Shown in pieces: positions 11,500 to 23,847 of a stretch of DNA of 64,000 bases; the first letter of the stretch is position 1, and every line of letters starts with the position of its first letter. The notes beneath the pieces are model-generated. The model did no database searches. It saw only the letters and a list, made by a program, of their open reading frames with translations, and was not told the origin of the DNA. The stretch is from Maylandia zebra. Taxonomy: Eukaryota; Chordata; Actinopteri; Cichliformes; Cichlidae. A program made the translations under genes and the position numbers. Location: positions 22,914,560 to 22,978,559 of the forward strand of contig NC_135177.1 of NCBI RefSeq assembly GCF_041146795.1, written 5' to 3'.

Positions 11500-12379
11500 A
11501 AAGAAAGCGTACTCTTTATTCAAGACTATATATTATAACCTATATAAACATCAGTTATAGTCAACACCAGTAGAGAGCATGCAAAGCATCACATGGTTCA
11601 TAATAAGCCAACACATTTTCAAACCCAACATGCAGGTCAAGATATAATTTTAAAAACAAATTCTCAAAAAAAAAAAGAAGAAATGTCAGAGATTGGGGGG
11701 AAAAAACAAAAAGACTTCTGACCCACTAATACATAATTCATTATGTCCACAAACAATAACTCAGAAAAATGTCCCAGCGAGGTCCCGCGCAGACACAACC
11801 TATTGTTAAAAAACAAGCGTTTCCTTTGATTGTTCTGAAAATAAGGAGAAGAGCTTCAGGGCTTTACTGGAAATGCTTGTGCATATGCAGCATGTGGTAT
11901 AAACCCAGGCTCCTAATGATTACTGCACTCTGTTTACTAAATAAAGCTGACGGTTTTGTTCTGGGGTTAAACAAGATGACGCGTGTACACATGTTGCTGT
12001 AGTATCATTAGTGACACTGCATACATTTCCCAAAGTTAAAAGAACATTTTAAAAACCAAATTAAATTATGATAATAATAATAATAATTCATTATCAAAGT
12101 GACAGTGGAATATTTTGCAGTTACAACTTTAGGTGACACATCTTAAAGACTCAAAGACTCAAAGAAAGAAAGTTAATCTCCTAATAGGAAACATTGTCCT
12201 TTTTACAAAGCATTTTTGCAAAGTGCTATCATTTGGGTAATGTTTTTCTACTTCCCTGGGTTGCAGGCTAAGATGAAGTGAATGATCTTTGGTGTCTATT
12301 ATAAAGCATCCATATACAGTACTTGTATGTGCACATATACATGCACACACTCACATTATGGTCTATTATTATAGTGACA
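11500..12379 (-). other. Probable 3'UTR of the urotensin-receptor-like gene
   Basis: The minus strand downstream of the receptor stop codon is AT-rich and noncoding. It has an AATAAA polyadenylation signal at 11515-11520 (TTTATT on the plus strand), giving a 3'UTR of about 0.9 kb. This is inferred from the signal; other weak A/T hexamers exist. Confidence 0.35.
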
Positions 12380-13519
12380 CTACTCCAGAGAGCTGCTTTT
12401 GCGGCACAGCTGATTTGCTGATGTCAGCAGCTGTCGGTTGCTTTTTCGTTTTCCAGTCAACAGTGTGTAAAAGAATGGATTCACACAAGAGTTTCCGTAA
12501 GTCAGACCTGTGAGGATACGATTCACTGTCACCTGTGTGCCCACTGGGACTGTCCGCAGCATGTCAGGCTTGTAGAGAGGCAGCAGCTGCCAGATCCAGA
12601 AGGGAAGAAAGCAGGCCCAAAAGGCCAGGACAATCCCCAGGATGAGGAGCAGGACTTTGGGTTTGGGAGCACGAGGAGGACAAGCATTGTTGTTGTCAGT
12701 GGCCCAGGCTGGTCGTGTCTGTGACACCCAGTAAAGGCGACCCAGTGTTGCATAAAGTGCTCCAATGGCCAGCCCGGGACCGAGAATGCTAGTGCAGAAA
12801 AGCACACTCAGATAGGCTTTGGAGCTCTCCTCATCCCATGCTGGGACGCACAGCTGGCCCTCCTGGTCATCCCCATCTTCCAGGTGCAGTGTGATCATCA
12901 TGGGCAGGCTGAGAGCCACCGCTAGCCCCCAGGCGAGGCCTACACGCAGCAACTTGGAGGAGTTGGAGGATGAAGTGTGTAGTGGGTCAGCAACAGCCCT
13001 GTAACGGTCCAAACTCATGGCGGTGAGAGTAAAGATGGAGGCGTGCATGGTGAGGAGATCCAGGCTCAGCAGGAGGCGGCATCCAAGCTCGCCAAAGGCC
13101 CAGCCAGATGCCAGGCTGTCATACACGATGAAAGGTGCGGTGAAAAGGTACAACAGGTCAGCTAGAGCAAGACTCAGCACCTGGAGGTGAAGAGAGGAGG
13201 AGGAGGTAGAGGAGGTAGAGGAGGTAGGAGAGCTGGAGTTGGCAAGGCATGATGGTAAAAGGAGTCTTGTCAGGCAGCAGGCTGGTAATGCTCCACATCT
13301 TCTCCTGCTTCTTCTCCTGCGCCTCAGAAGGAGGACCAAAGTGTAGAGGTTTCCTGTGATGCCCAGCAAGGAGAGGAGAGAGAGGAAGGAGCAGAAGAGA
13401 ACTGTGGATGCCAAACTGGGTGATGGAGAGATGGAAGGAGAGGAGGAAGGCACAGAGAAATTGGAGATAAAAGGGGAGGTGTAGGTAGAGGGTGGTGGCA
13501 AAGAGCCTGAAAGGTCCAT
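12380..13519 (-). CDS. uts2r: Urotensin II receptor-like G-protein-coupled receptor
   Basis: A single-exon class A GPCR of 379 residues, expected at the plasma membrane. Urotensin receptors bind the cyclic peptides urotensin II/URP and couple mainly to Gq and calcium. Supporting blocks are LALADLLYL in TM2, LLTMHASIFTLTAMS in TM3, DRY at 171-173, GIVLAFWACFLPFWIWQLL in TM6 and LTYGNSCVNPFFYTLLT in TM7. These are nearly diagnostic of UTS2R. C147 and C224 can form the conserved TM3-ECL2 disulfide, and N20-F-S22 is an N-glycosylation sequon in the extracellular tail. The odd feature is intracellular loop 1: about 44 residues (66-109), poly-Arg then Ser/Thr-rich, where the human receptor has about a dozen. 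The C-tail is short. Teleosts have several UTS2R subtypes, and I cannot say which one this is. Confidence 0.9.
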   Translation of the reverse strand: MDLSGSLPPPSTYTSPFISNFSVPSSSPSISPSPSLASTVLFCSFLSLLSLLGITGNLYTLVLLLRRRRRSRRRCGALPACCLTRLLLPSCLANSSSPTSSTSSTSSSSLHLQVLSLALADLLYLFTAPFIVYDSLASGWAFGELGCRLLLSLDLLTMHASIFTLTAMSLDRYRAVADPLHTSSSNSSKLLRVGLAWGLAVALSLPMMITLHLEDGDDQEGQLCVPAWDEESSKAYLSVLFCTSILGPGLAIGALYATLGRLYWVSQTRPAWATDNNNACPPRAPKPKVLLLILGIVLAFWACFLPFWIWQLLPLYKPDMLRTVPVGTQVTVNRILTGLTYGNSCVNPFFYTLLTGKRKSNRQLLTSANQLCRKSSSLE

Positions 13520-13965
13520 AGTGTGATGTTTTTTGTTTTGTTTTGTTTTTTAAAAAGGAGAAAAAAGCTTTAGAAGGAATAAAGTCAGTGAAATATCAGC
13601 TGAGTAAAAACGCAGTTCTAGCAGAGGCAGAAGGGGAATGGATGGGGTCAGGGAAAAAGAAACAGGTGGAGAGGAGAGCAAAACAGTATCTGTTAGATTT
13701 TTCAGTATATTATATATATATCCTCTTATTTTTACTCTCTGGTCACTCTCTGGTTTTAGGAGATTTTATTTTCTCTATGTGTGTTAAGAAAAACATAGCT
13801 TGTATTTGGATTTTTGAGGGTGCCTCAGTTTGATTTATGCATATTTAAATCATAACAACCAATAAATAAAGTCATATAAACATGCAGAAATGAAAGTGTC
13901 AGCTAAAGCAGAACCCTCTCTGGTTGGCACTGATTTTATAGTTTTATACACTGTTAGAAAAAACA
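13520..13965 (-). other. Upstream region of the GPCR gene
   Basis: The start codon is preceded (in gene orientation) by A/C-rich runs and then ordinary AT-rich DNA. No intron in the 5'UTR can be proved. Nothing else is recognisable. Confidence 0.4.
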
Positions 13966-13969
13966 TCTT

Positions 13970-14222
13970 AAAAAAAACAGTAATATTCCAGCAGCTGGGG
14001 CGCCAAAATAATACCGTAAAATAACAGAAAATAACTTACTCATAAAAATACGGTTATTTCCAGTAATGAAAATGCAGTTTTACAATTCCCCTCTGGCCAT
14101 CAACAGTAGGTGAAGTGTCTTGCCCAAGAACACAATGACCGAGAGTGTCCGAGCCGGGGCTTGAACCGGCAACCTTCTGATTACAAGGCGAACTGCCAAC
14201 TCTTGAGCCACAATCGCCCTAA
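13970..14222 (-). repeat. tRNA-derived SINE
   Basis: Read on the minus strand from about 14222, the element starts with a tRNA-like head. It has an A-box-like TGGCTCAAGAGTTGG and a B box GGTTCAAGCCC, about 40 bases apart as in a tRNA promoter. These are followed by the typical fish SINE body with 'TTGGGCAAGACACTTCACC' and an AT-rich tail. It is moderately diverged. The B box and body motif make the class clear; the family name is not certain. Confidence 0.7.
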
Positions 14223-14479
14223 GCTGAGTGATACTGTTGTGGTTTTAGTAAAATAATTGGATTTTCAGAGCAGGAGGTCTCCAAATGAAGACAATGAATC
14301 TAGACTGAAACCTCTCGTTCTTTGTCAAGGTCAGCAGTTGGTCAATAATTTAGAGATGGCTTAAATCAGCAGACTCAGCTCTAAATGATTGCATCTTTTC
14401 TTTAAATTGTGTGTTATGAATATGGAATACGTACTAGTTTTATTTTCAAGGACAGAAATACATTATCAGACAATTCAAA

Positions 14480-14720
14480 ACTATGAGCTGGTTTGACTGG
14501 CGATTTTCTGGAGCAACGTAATCAGCAGTGACATCAAAGCAGACGTGGGGAGCCTGACAGAAACGGGCTGCGTGATTCGCGGTGACCCGGGCGGCACCGG
14601 GGTTAAGAGCTACTGTTGAACTCTGGAGGAGCGGCTGAACCCCTGCGGTGCTGCGTGGCTCCACAGGTTACTTGCTCCCTTTAAATAACAGCGATATTAA
14701 TGACAGGGCCTCACAGATCA
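14480..14720 (-). promoter_or_regulatory. CpG-rich patch, possible distal promoter of the GPCR gene
   Basis: About 200 bp with several CpGs in otherwise AT-rich DNA, about 1 kb upstream of the receptor start codon. A TATTTAAA box lies on the minus strand near 14690. It could hold a transcription start or upstream noncoding exon for the GPCR, or an unrelated enhancer. No transcript evidence is available. Confidence 0.25.
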
Positions 14721-14722
14721 GG

Positions 14723-15677
14723 AAATTTTCCAAAATTTTAAATGCTTTAATTCTCAATTTACCCACAAATTTACCCACAAACAAAATAATTCAAACAATG
14801 TGGTTTCAGTGTGTTTAAAGACTGCACTGTCAGCATTTAATTTATGGCACTTAAAATATTTAATCAAGGCCTCAAAGAAAACTTTGAGGAGCCCCGAATT
14901 TGGGGAAAACATCATGTAGTAACTCTTTTTTAAAAATAAATAAATAAGGCTACTGTATGTCATTTCTCTAAAGCAAAAACTTTTTGGTTTCTGAAATGCT
15001 TTTGAAAGCAGAGAAGCTGCCATCAGTATAGTATTAATCAGAATAATTACTGAGATTTCTTTTAGAAACTTACTTTAGATCAGTTTAGTCCCAGACACTG
15101 TAAAATAATATTCCTTTACTTGGTGAAAAAACTCAGTTCCCATTTTGAAAGCTCCCTCTTCTCATGTGTTGTCTTGAAATCCCCTCTGACCTCTTCAGCC
15201 ATAAATTGAGGTTTTTGGCTGATTAAATGCAGTTATGTGGTGATAATCTTCATCCAAAGCCTGTGAGCTGATCTCCGCTGCCTGTCTCGCTGTCTGTCCA
15301 CAGCTCAGCCACTGATGTGTCTGACCCAACTGAGTGTGTGTGAGTGGAAAAAAGGGGTGGGATGGGACGCTAAGTGAAGGGAGGGGGTTACCCTACATAC
15401 TGAATATTAATACAGAATTGTCCTGGTCCAGGGAGACCCCGCAGACTGAATTAGAAGTTTAATTTTTCCCTCATTAGAAGCATAACAATAAAAAAAATAG
15501 AGCAGTGATTTATTTTAATCACTCAGTAGTTAACAGTAAATAGTAATGCTTTCAAAAGCTCTGAATTATGACTGACGGTATCCTGTATCCTGAGTGTGCC
15601 TCCACTCAGCAGTGCTGAGTAAGGATGTAAGAATTTAAAACAAAGGTATTATTAGTGTCTATATTTTATAGCTGGGT

Positions 15678-15718
<41 letters not shown>

Positions 15719-18700
15719 CCGTAAATTTCATGACTCTCTAATAGTTTCAATACCTTTGAACCAAGCATAAATCTCACTGTGAACTCACTGAAAGGTCTTT
15801 CCATGAGAGTTAAGAGTCTGACCATAAATGGTGTCCTAACATCATATTTTGGGAAATAATCACATGGTCTGTAATTCACAGTTATAACAGCTGCTGCATA
15901 AAATTTAAAAACCTAACCTACCACTAAAGAGCCATGAAACCTGAATATTTAATATCATAAAGAAGCAGGTTTCTTTATGTTCAGGAAAACACTTTAGTAA
16001 GGACATTTATATAAAAAGGCAAAAAAAATGTAGGGAAAAAGCAAAACTGTAAAACGGATGCTAGTGTAAATGTTATTCCTGTTATTACTTCATTGGCCAA
16101 CGTCTTTTCTGTATTTGTTTTATAAACCCTCGATAAAGAAAGTAATGTCAGGGGCACTCAAATCAAAATGCTTTCCTGTCCAGACATACACACAAAAAAT
16201 GGACTCAACAAGCACCTAACACGACCTGCACTATTTTATAGGCCAAATGGTCTTCAACGTGGCTCGCTTTGTGAATAAATCTTGACTTCTGCTTCATACG
16301 TGGAAAATGTAATCATATATATAAAAAAGACCCTTAAAATTGAGTTAAAATTCTCTGTGGGAATTGCAGCGAGACAGACTGACACAGCAGTGGTATTTGT
16401 TGTCATTTTGTGACACACTGCAATAACTAATGCACTTCAACTTACACCCAAAGTCAATACCATACAGCTCGTGTTCCAATGTCTCACACCCCCACGAGGG
16501 ATTTTTATGATGATTTGGTGTTTAAATTATAGAGGAAATTAATTACCCACTATACTTGCCCGTATCAACATTTTTCCATGTCAGAGCAAAGTTGAACTGG
16601 TGCAGACTCACTGAATAAACGGGTCTTTCAGAACTTATAGTTGCATGTTATCCACTGAGTTGTTTTTGGCTTGGCAGTTGTCGAGCCTACAGCTGTGGTT
16701 TGCCAGCTTCAAGAGGTTAAGCAGCTTGGTAGTGATTTAGTTGAGGCTGCCCAGTAAAATGTGTATGCTGTGTGGCTCGTGCTGGTGGAGGGGACTCCAT
16801 GTTGGCTGCTTCATACATGTGAGGACATACATAAGATAGACAGAGACAGGCAGTAAAGACGAAAGGGGGAAGGGGGGGACATACCTATCCCCACGGGGTG
16901 TGAGGAATTTGAACAAATACCTGGCACAGACATGCCAAAATAGGGGATTGGGGGGAGAGGGCCATAGAGGCATGTGAAGACCAGGCTCCCTCATACAAGG
17001 AGATGGACAGGTATATAAGTTGAGTGGATAGAAATGAGTGCCAAAGTGGCAAGAAAGTTTTATTAAAGGGGCATCAGGTGGCCTGCTCGTATCAGATGTA
17101 CAGCAGTGTAGAAAGTTGAGTTGAGTTGTCAGATGAGTATGAACAGTGAAACCAGGCGTTTGGGTGCAGATGTTACTCATATTTAACATGGAGCAGGGAG
17201 AAGCAGACTGAGAGAGTCTGAGTGCTGCGCTGTTTATTTGTCTTTGTCAGAACACATGTCTGCCCAGACACATTATATAATTTCTAATTAAATTTACCTG
17301 AGTGTGTTTTTTCCTATACTTTGACCTAAAGATCTTGTATTTAGTCTCTTTAATATCGAGTATGCAGATAAGATCTAAAGCCCAGAGCTAACCTAACCCC
17401 TTTTTTTGTAACTAAAGCTGTATACAATGGGCAGAGCTATGCTGGTTTTGTATTGTGTAATTGTAGAAACATTTTCTTTTATATGTTAAAGAGTTAAATA
17501 ATGACTGTTATTTTTTAAATCTGACTCTATAACTATAGATTAATTTATAAAGTGACTTTTTTCATTTAAATAAATTATATTTATCTGTTTGACAAGATCA
17601 CATACAGTCTTTTGTTTGTTTTTGTCAATTAATCACCATATATAACATTAGCTTGTTTGATTGACAGTATTTGGTAAACTGTGATGGGAATGTTTTGACT
17701 AAAATGCTAAATCACTTGTAAAAGCTTGATGAAAATTATTTCTCTGCTCATACATTAATGTATTAAATGATTTAGCTCAATGTGATAACACTATCTTAAT
17801 AAATAAAGTAATTTAATAACTGTCTTATAGATGGATAAAAAAAACTTTAGGGCAGGTACAGATCATAGCTGACAGTGAATGGATTGCATATGGGAGTCTA
17901 TCCGCTGCACTTGCCTGACATAGTTCATTAAACTAATTGTGTGGCTGTCAAAGAGAAACATTCGCCACCACCTATAACACTCCCAGGTTTCTGGAGGGCT
18001 GAGATATCATTAGAGCACACAGTCCCTGGGGTGTTGTTGACTGCAGGATTTTTAAAACAAAAGAAATCTTGATTTACTTTTTTATTAGTCAGTATTATTC
18101 TTTATCTTTACAGTACGCCCAATTGTAAGCGTTGCAAGCCTATCCAATCAGGACCTAGTCACAAAATGACAAATACCCTCCACGTAAACACAAACAGCTC
18201 CCTAACCTTTTCCTGGCTGTCCTTGCTTTCCTCAGTCATTTCATTAATTAGCCAAACCATTTCTGAGCAAACTGACTAACAAATTGCCTGCCGGTGAGAG
18301 TCCTCACGTCGTAGCCTTGATTAAATGGGCGGACATTTGCGTTCATGACAAATGGTTGTTGGACTGGGCTGATTCACAACTTGTGATGAGTTATTGATCC
18401 CCACTACGCCCCCCCCCCCCCCCCTCCAAAGCCTGTCTGCTTTGCAGTTACACATCAAATTTCTCCTGTTCCCTCAATACAAACCTCTGTGAGAGCACAG
18501 AGCTCAGATAGATACGCTTTTTAACGTACAATTCCCTACTCATCTACTTTTATTAATTAAATACATAAATAAATACATCAGATTTTGTAGATTATGCAGG
18601 GCTACTCTTTGTATTAATGACTTCATTTTGTAAAATTACAGAATAACTTCAGCATTTGTCAAGTAGAATTTGAAGAGTTTAATTAACATGTCAGTTTCAA

Positions 18701-18740
18701 ATTTATATTTTTACTTGACGTATACTTAATGTTTTAAATT
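14723..18740. other. Intergenic DNA
   Basis: AT-rich sequence without a recognised gene. It contains a 36-base G homopolymer (15680-15715), a 150-codon open frame on the minus strand (16737-17189) with no family resemblance, and a 16-base C run (18409-18424). Confidence 0.5.
15680..15715 (+). repeat. Poly(G) tract of 36 bases
   Basis: An uninterrupted run of 36 G residues. It could form G-quadruplex structures and is prone to length error in sequencing and replication slippage. Confidence 0.95.
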
Positions 18741-18746
18741 TCCTAA

Positions 18747-19042
18747 CCTCCTGAGACCCAAACTCTTTCATGGCATGCATTTGTAATTTCTCTTTGCTAT
18801 TTGGGCTGATTGGGACCTGATGAATGTAAAAACAAAGAATTTGATTTTTTTTTTACCGGATTTTTGTTTCTGAGAAAAATGAGATCCACATATGAGGACA
18901 CTGGTTTTAAGTTTCGACAGAACAGTGGCAGTATAACGTCCTCGTAAGCGGATATCAGGCCCTTGTAGAGAAAAATTTAGTATTTTGGTCTAGACAACCC
19001 AAAATGTGATGTCCACATATGTGGACGGCAGGTCCTAGGAGG
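18747..19042. mobile_element. piggyBac-like MITE, copy 1
   Basis: A 296-bp noncoding element whose ends are imperfect inverted repeats beginning CCTCCT (CCTCCTGAGACC at the left, GGTCCTAGGAGG at the right). It carries an internal palindrome GTCCACATATGTGGAC near its right end. It is flanked by CTAA on both sides (18743-18746 and 19043-19046), a one-base variant of the TTAA target of piggyBac transposases. It is a direct-orientation relative of the copy at 19866-20171. Confidence 0.7.
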
Positions 19043-19865
19043 CTAAAATAGCATTCAATGCAAACATCATTAAGCTTCTTAATTAATTCCATTATTACAT
19101 CTGTCTGTCATTGTTTTAATACTATTCTTAAAGCACTTATTCATGTTGGCACGTTCATGTCTTCATCCTATTGCACTCATGGTGTCGCAGCTTAAAAATA
19201 AAACACAAACACTTTTATTTACCCTTAAAGTGGAAAAATTACATTTGCAGATGTTTTATTTGTGGCCTTCAACAGTCCCAGTTTCTCCCCCGTCTTAATG
19301 AACTGATTGAACAAATTCAAAATAAATCTACTAGAGAATTTTCTAGACAGTCCTTTTTCAGAAGCAGTGCTTTTGTGCATTTGGTCCTATTGAGTATTAT
19401 ACCTGGAACACTATACCCTCACAATTAAGGAGCACAAAATCTCTTAACTCCTTCCCCAGACCTATACAGCAGCAAACTGGATACTCGTGATCTGAGGTGA
19501 TGTCACCCTAACTCTATTTTTACTGTCTGTTCTTAGTTAAAAATTATGTTAATGTCTTTTTGTGTGAGTTTTCATAAATGTTCTTCAGTGTTTGATGTTT
19601 AATATTTAGTTTATATTTAGTCTTCTGGATCTCATATGTGCTTAGATGCCTGCAGATGAAATTATTTCCAAATCAGGCACATTTACATGCTGGATTTTGG
19701 TGCTCATAATTTAATGTGAATCATATATTTATTGTTAAAGAAAAAATAAAATTAAACAAACTAATTCAAACTAGATGTTTTTTAACCTTACATACAGGGT
19801 ATGTAAGATTCCTACACTTACTTTCAGTCACATTTCTTTTGTTCTGTGCCCACAAGAAGATTTAA

Positions 19866-20171
19866 CCTCTCCCGAACTCTTTCATGGCATGCATTTTTAA
19901 TTTTTCTTTGCTATTTGGGTTGATTGGGACCTGATGAATGTAAAAACAAAGAATTACCAGATTTTTCTTTTTTTTTTTTTTAACCTAAATTTCGTTTTTT
20001 TTTAAAAAGGAGATCCACATGTGAGGACATTCGTTTTAAATTTTGATAGAACAGTGGCAGCATAACGTCCTCGTAAGTAGATATCAGGCGCTTGTAGAAC
20101 AAAATTAAGTATTTTGGTCTAGACAACCCAAAATGTGATGTCCACATATGTGGACGGCAGGTCCTAGGAGG
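19866..20171. mobile_element. piggyBac-like MITE, copy 2
   Basis: A 306-bp copy of the same repeat, in the same orientation and about 1.1 kb away. It is flanked exactly by TTAA at 19862-19865 and 20172-20175. It shares the palindrome GTCCACATATGTGGAC and most of the body with copy 1, with indels in a central T-rich tract. TTAA target duplications and CC-starting inverted repeats point to mobilisation by a piggyBac-type transposase. There is no coding capacity. Confidence 0.75.
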
Positions 20172-20179
20172 TTAAGCAA

Positions 20180-22640
20180 CACCGCACACTGAATAAGTAT
20201 TCGCCTAACCCTGGAGTCACAGAGCATTAGATTTGGACATTTTGCAACCATAACAAAATCTGGAACTTGTTGTTACATGACACTGAGCCGGAGTTTGCTC
20301 CTCCATCTGCAGAAATCAGATCAGCCTTTCACAGGCACATGTGGAACGTTATCATAGCAGCCAGCCGGGAATTGGACTGTTGCTTTGCAAGCGGGATTGT
20401 TTAGTAATGCCATCATATGAGATGTTGTAGGTGTTACAGAGAAAACTCTCAATAACAATCCACATGTTACAGACAATAGCACGTAACTTTAAAAGCATTT
20501 CTGTGAAAACAAAAGTGTAAGTAGGGATATTTTCTGTCTGTCTAGCTTCTTTCAAGTCATAAAACACCTAAGGTGTGAAGCTTTTTTCTTTTAGTGTCTG
20601 CACAGCTGCTCATTTGAAATCTTCCCCTGTAATTACACTCTCAGAAACCAGGTGTGTGTTGCCCCTGGTCAATTAGCAGCCCTGTAGTCTGATTAGCTAA
20701 AAACCAGTTTAGGGTATAAAGCTTTTAAGTCATTTAAAGTGCAGGTTGGTTGATGGATGCAAAAATTGTTTTAATCTGCCCACTGGTGGCTTAGATTCAG
20801 TACTGCAACGCCATGCATCCATCCAATAATAATATAACAGGCTATTATGCAACCCTTCAGTGGGAACAAACCAGCATGCTAAAGCAGTATTTGCCTGAGC
20901 CTCAGATATGTGGTCGCTCTCCTTCTCACACTGCAAGCCTGCTGCAGACATTTCCCTCCAAACTGTAAAAACCAAAGTCAAGCAAGCACCCCATCACCTT
21001 TCCAAATCACTGTTGTACAATAAATATCAGTGTCTGAAGCTAAGCCATATTTGAAGCTAAACAGTGGAAATGTTGGCTCACTGTTTAGCAGTCAGAAATG
21101 AGCACTGCTGGTGGTTTAATGCACCATTACTTGCCAAACAAGTAAAAGGCAAAGTTTTGTTCCAGATGTACATATTTCTCCTCGCTGTTTGTTTTAAGCC
21201 ACAACAGCTGCAACAATTTACCAGCATCATAACACAACACAAAAAGATCCAGAAGACCGTTTGACATGTATTTATCTATTTTCAGGCTTTTAAAAATATT
21301 GTTTATATGGAAAGAGGACAGAGCAGAGAGAAGGGCGAGATGGTTATGATGTCATTTTAACACCCATAACCATCAAAGATTATTTGAATTAGCAGATGTC
21401 TGTGCCTTTTAAACACAAAGGCCAAAAGGGCAAGCCCAGGAACCACATTAAAAAGGCACCAAATTGCAAAGAAATGTCTTTAAATTAATTTTGAAACCAA
21501 TGTTCTGTTGTCTTAATAAAAACCTGGAGTTTCTTTCTAAAACTCGTGTTTTTCTGATAGTTTGCAAAGCCTGACATCACCATGCCGTCCCACGTCACCC
21601 TCTTTCTGCGTGACTCTTCCCCCCTCCTCCCGGAGAGTTTTCCATGGGTCAATTACAGTTACAACAGTGTTTTTACACCAGCACTTATCCTATTTTTAAA
21701 AAGACACACTCTGTAGACACACTTTGTACATACAACATGTATAATACATTGACTAAACATTTTCACTTGTCAGGACATTTTGATTTTCCACTGCATATAC
21801 TTGTCGAGACAGCTTCAGCAGTGGCCGTGTGAGGCAGATAAATGAACACCATTAGGTTTAAAACATCCAAAGGTGTATGGGCTCACGTTGGTTGGATGCA
21901 GTTGATTGTTCTGGCTGTTGCCCCAAAATCTGATCCCCGTTTCCATAGAATGACTGAGCTTATGACATGGGTCACTTCTTGGCCTCCTTAACTGAGATTA
22001 AATCAGATTAGTAAAGGCAAACGCACAAACACACACTCACACACATGCACGGACGCACACAAACTAGTTAACTCAATACTCCGGTTACATAGTCACTGTC
22101 TGATGCTCTCTGTCTGTCCCTACAATTTACTTTCAGATATTTATTTTTGATTTTTTTTTGGTAATGTTTAAAATTAAAGACAGAAGACACTTTTAATGCA
22201 AGCCAAAATGTAAAAAATATATATAACATAAAAATAATCAGTATAACCATAAAAAATAATACTTTGTTCTTTGTAATAATCTAATAATGATCACATTTTC
22301 TACTTAAATTATTGTAAATTTAGCTTAAAATACAAGTCTCCTACACACAAAAAGCCAAAAAGAGGGATTACAAATAGATTGTTTTATTTTTAGTTTATTT
22401 TATCAGGATCCCATCGGCTACAGCAGAGCAGCAACTTATGGCATGGATCACTTCTTGGCCTCCTTATAAGGTTAAATGAGCTGAGTTTATTATTTAAAAA
22501 AAAAAAAAAGAATAATAACTTCCTTGTTTAACTAGCTATTCGTGTAATAATAAAAACACTAAAAATAACTTGAATGTAAAAAATAATCGGTGTTTGGGTT
22601 CTATATGTTGGGATATTACCCATATAAACTGTAATTCTGA
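20180..22640. other. Intergenic DNA upstream of kcnj14
   Basis: AT-rich DNA without a recognised gene. A 32-bp direct repeat (30 of 32 identical) occurs at 21959-21990 and 22435-22466, just upstream of the presumed kcnj14 promoter. Confidence 0.5.
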
Positions 22641-22898
22641 GGCTGGTGTGACAAGGTCACTCCGGCATTCCGGCGAGGCGCATGCTCGTGTCTAGTTGGG
22701 AGCGCACAGCACGGCAGGGTGGACGCGCACAACAGCGACCTGAGGGCTCGCGGACAGAGCGCCAGCACGGGTCAGCTCGCGCAGCGGCTATTAATCATTA
22801 AAAAAAATAACCAAACAGCGGCTGGTTTAATAAGGAAACAACCCGAAGCACCAAACTGACGTGGCGCTGGTTTCATGGGAGGACGCTGTCAGCAGAGG
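22640..22898 (+). promoter_or_regulatory. Probable kcnj14 promoter and first noncoding exon
   Basis: A GC- and CpG-rich island in AT-rich DNA that ends in a strong splice donor, GCAGAGG|gtaagt, at 22898/22899. It is the only CpG-rich segment upstream of kcnj14 on this strand. A second plausible noncoding exon follows at 31066-31174. Assignment to kcnj14 is inferred from order and orientation. Confidence 0.45.
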
Positions 22899-23845
22899 GT
22901 AAGTGCTGATTGAATTTTGCTTTTCCTTAAATTTTGCTGATTGAAGGAAGTTCGCAGACACTAATTATGATTACAAACAGCCTGTAATTTTAGTTGTCGA
23001 TATTTATATTATTTCGTACTGTAATACTCTGAAAACCCTCACATTTCTGCACCTTTAAATATCTGTGTCAGGTTTAAACCACTGTGTGATGTTTTATAGT
23101 CAAATCTCGAATTTAAATTTATTTTCACCTTAATTCACAATGTGCAGAACTGGAGGATTACTGGAGGAATAAATAAAGAAGCCAATGTTTTGTTTTGTTT
23201 TTTAAGAAAAACGAACAATGTCAGAGAGATAAGTTTGCCTTGAGCACCCAAACTTTAATCCTTTTCTGCCTTTGTGAGTCATAACCTGATAGGAAACACA
23301 TCTGTATTTTTTTAAGGCTTTGAAATGAGGCAATACTTAACAACAAACGAGTACAAATGTGAAACACATGCAGCCTCCATCATTTCCAACCAGGTTTATT
23401 TTCTGGCAGCACTGGTAGGTACAGCAACGTTAAAGTGACATGGCATGGATCAGGATTTTTGAGGGTGGCACGTGGTCGGACCGCAGGTTGGACCAAAGTA
23501 AGGGATTATGAGATAACATTTTCTTCACCAGCCGATTAAATTTTTAAACAGCATTAAAGACCTTTAGGTGACTGTAAAGGAAACTAAGACAACTGATCAG
23601 TGCATAAATAGCACTGAAAGTTGGCATTTTGTTTCTTATAGTGAAAAGATATTGACGGATAGATACGTCAGCAACATCCATAAAGTTGGGAGAAATGAAA
23701 GTTACAGGGGAGAGAAAAAGGAAACAATCAGATGTTAATGTGGCTCAGTATTTCTCCCCATCATGGGTCAAGCTCCAACCCTGTGCTCACCTCACACAAT
23801 GCAGCTTGACGGTATATTTAGGTAGAACCTCCTTGTTGGTAATTT

Positions 23846-23847
<2 letters not shown>

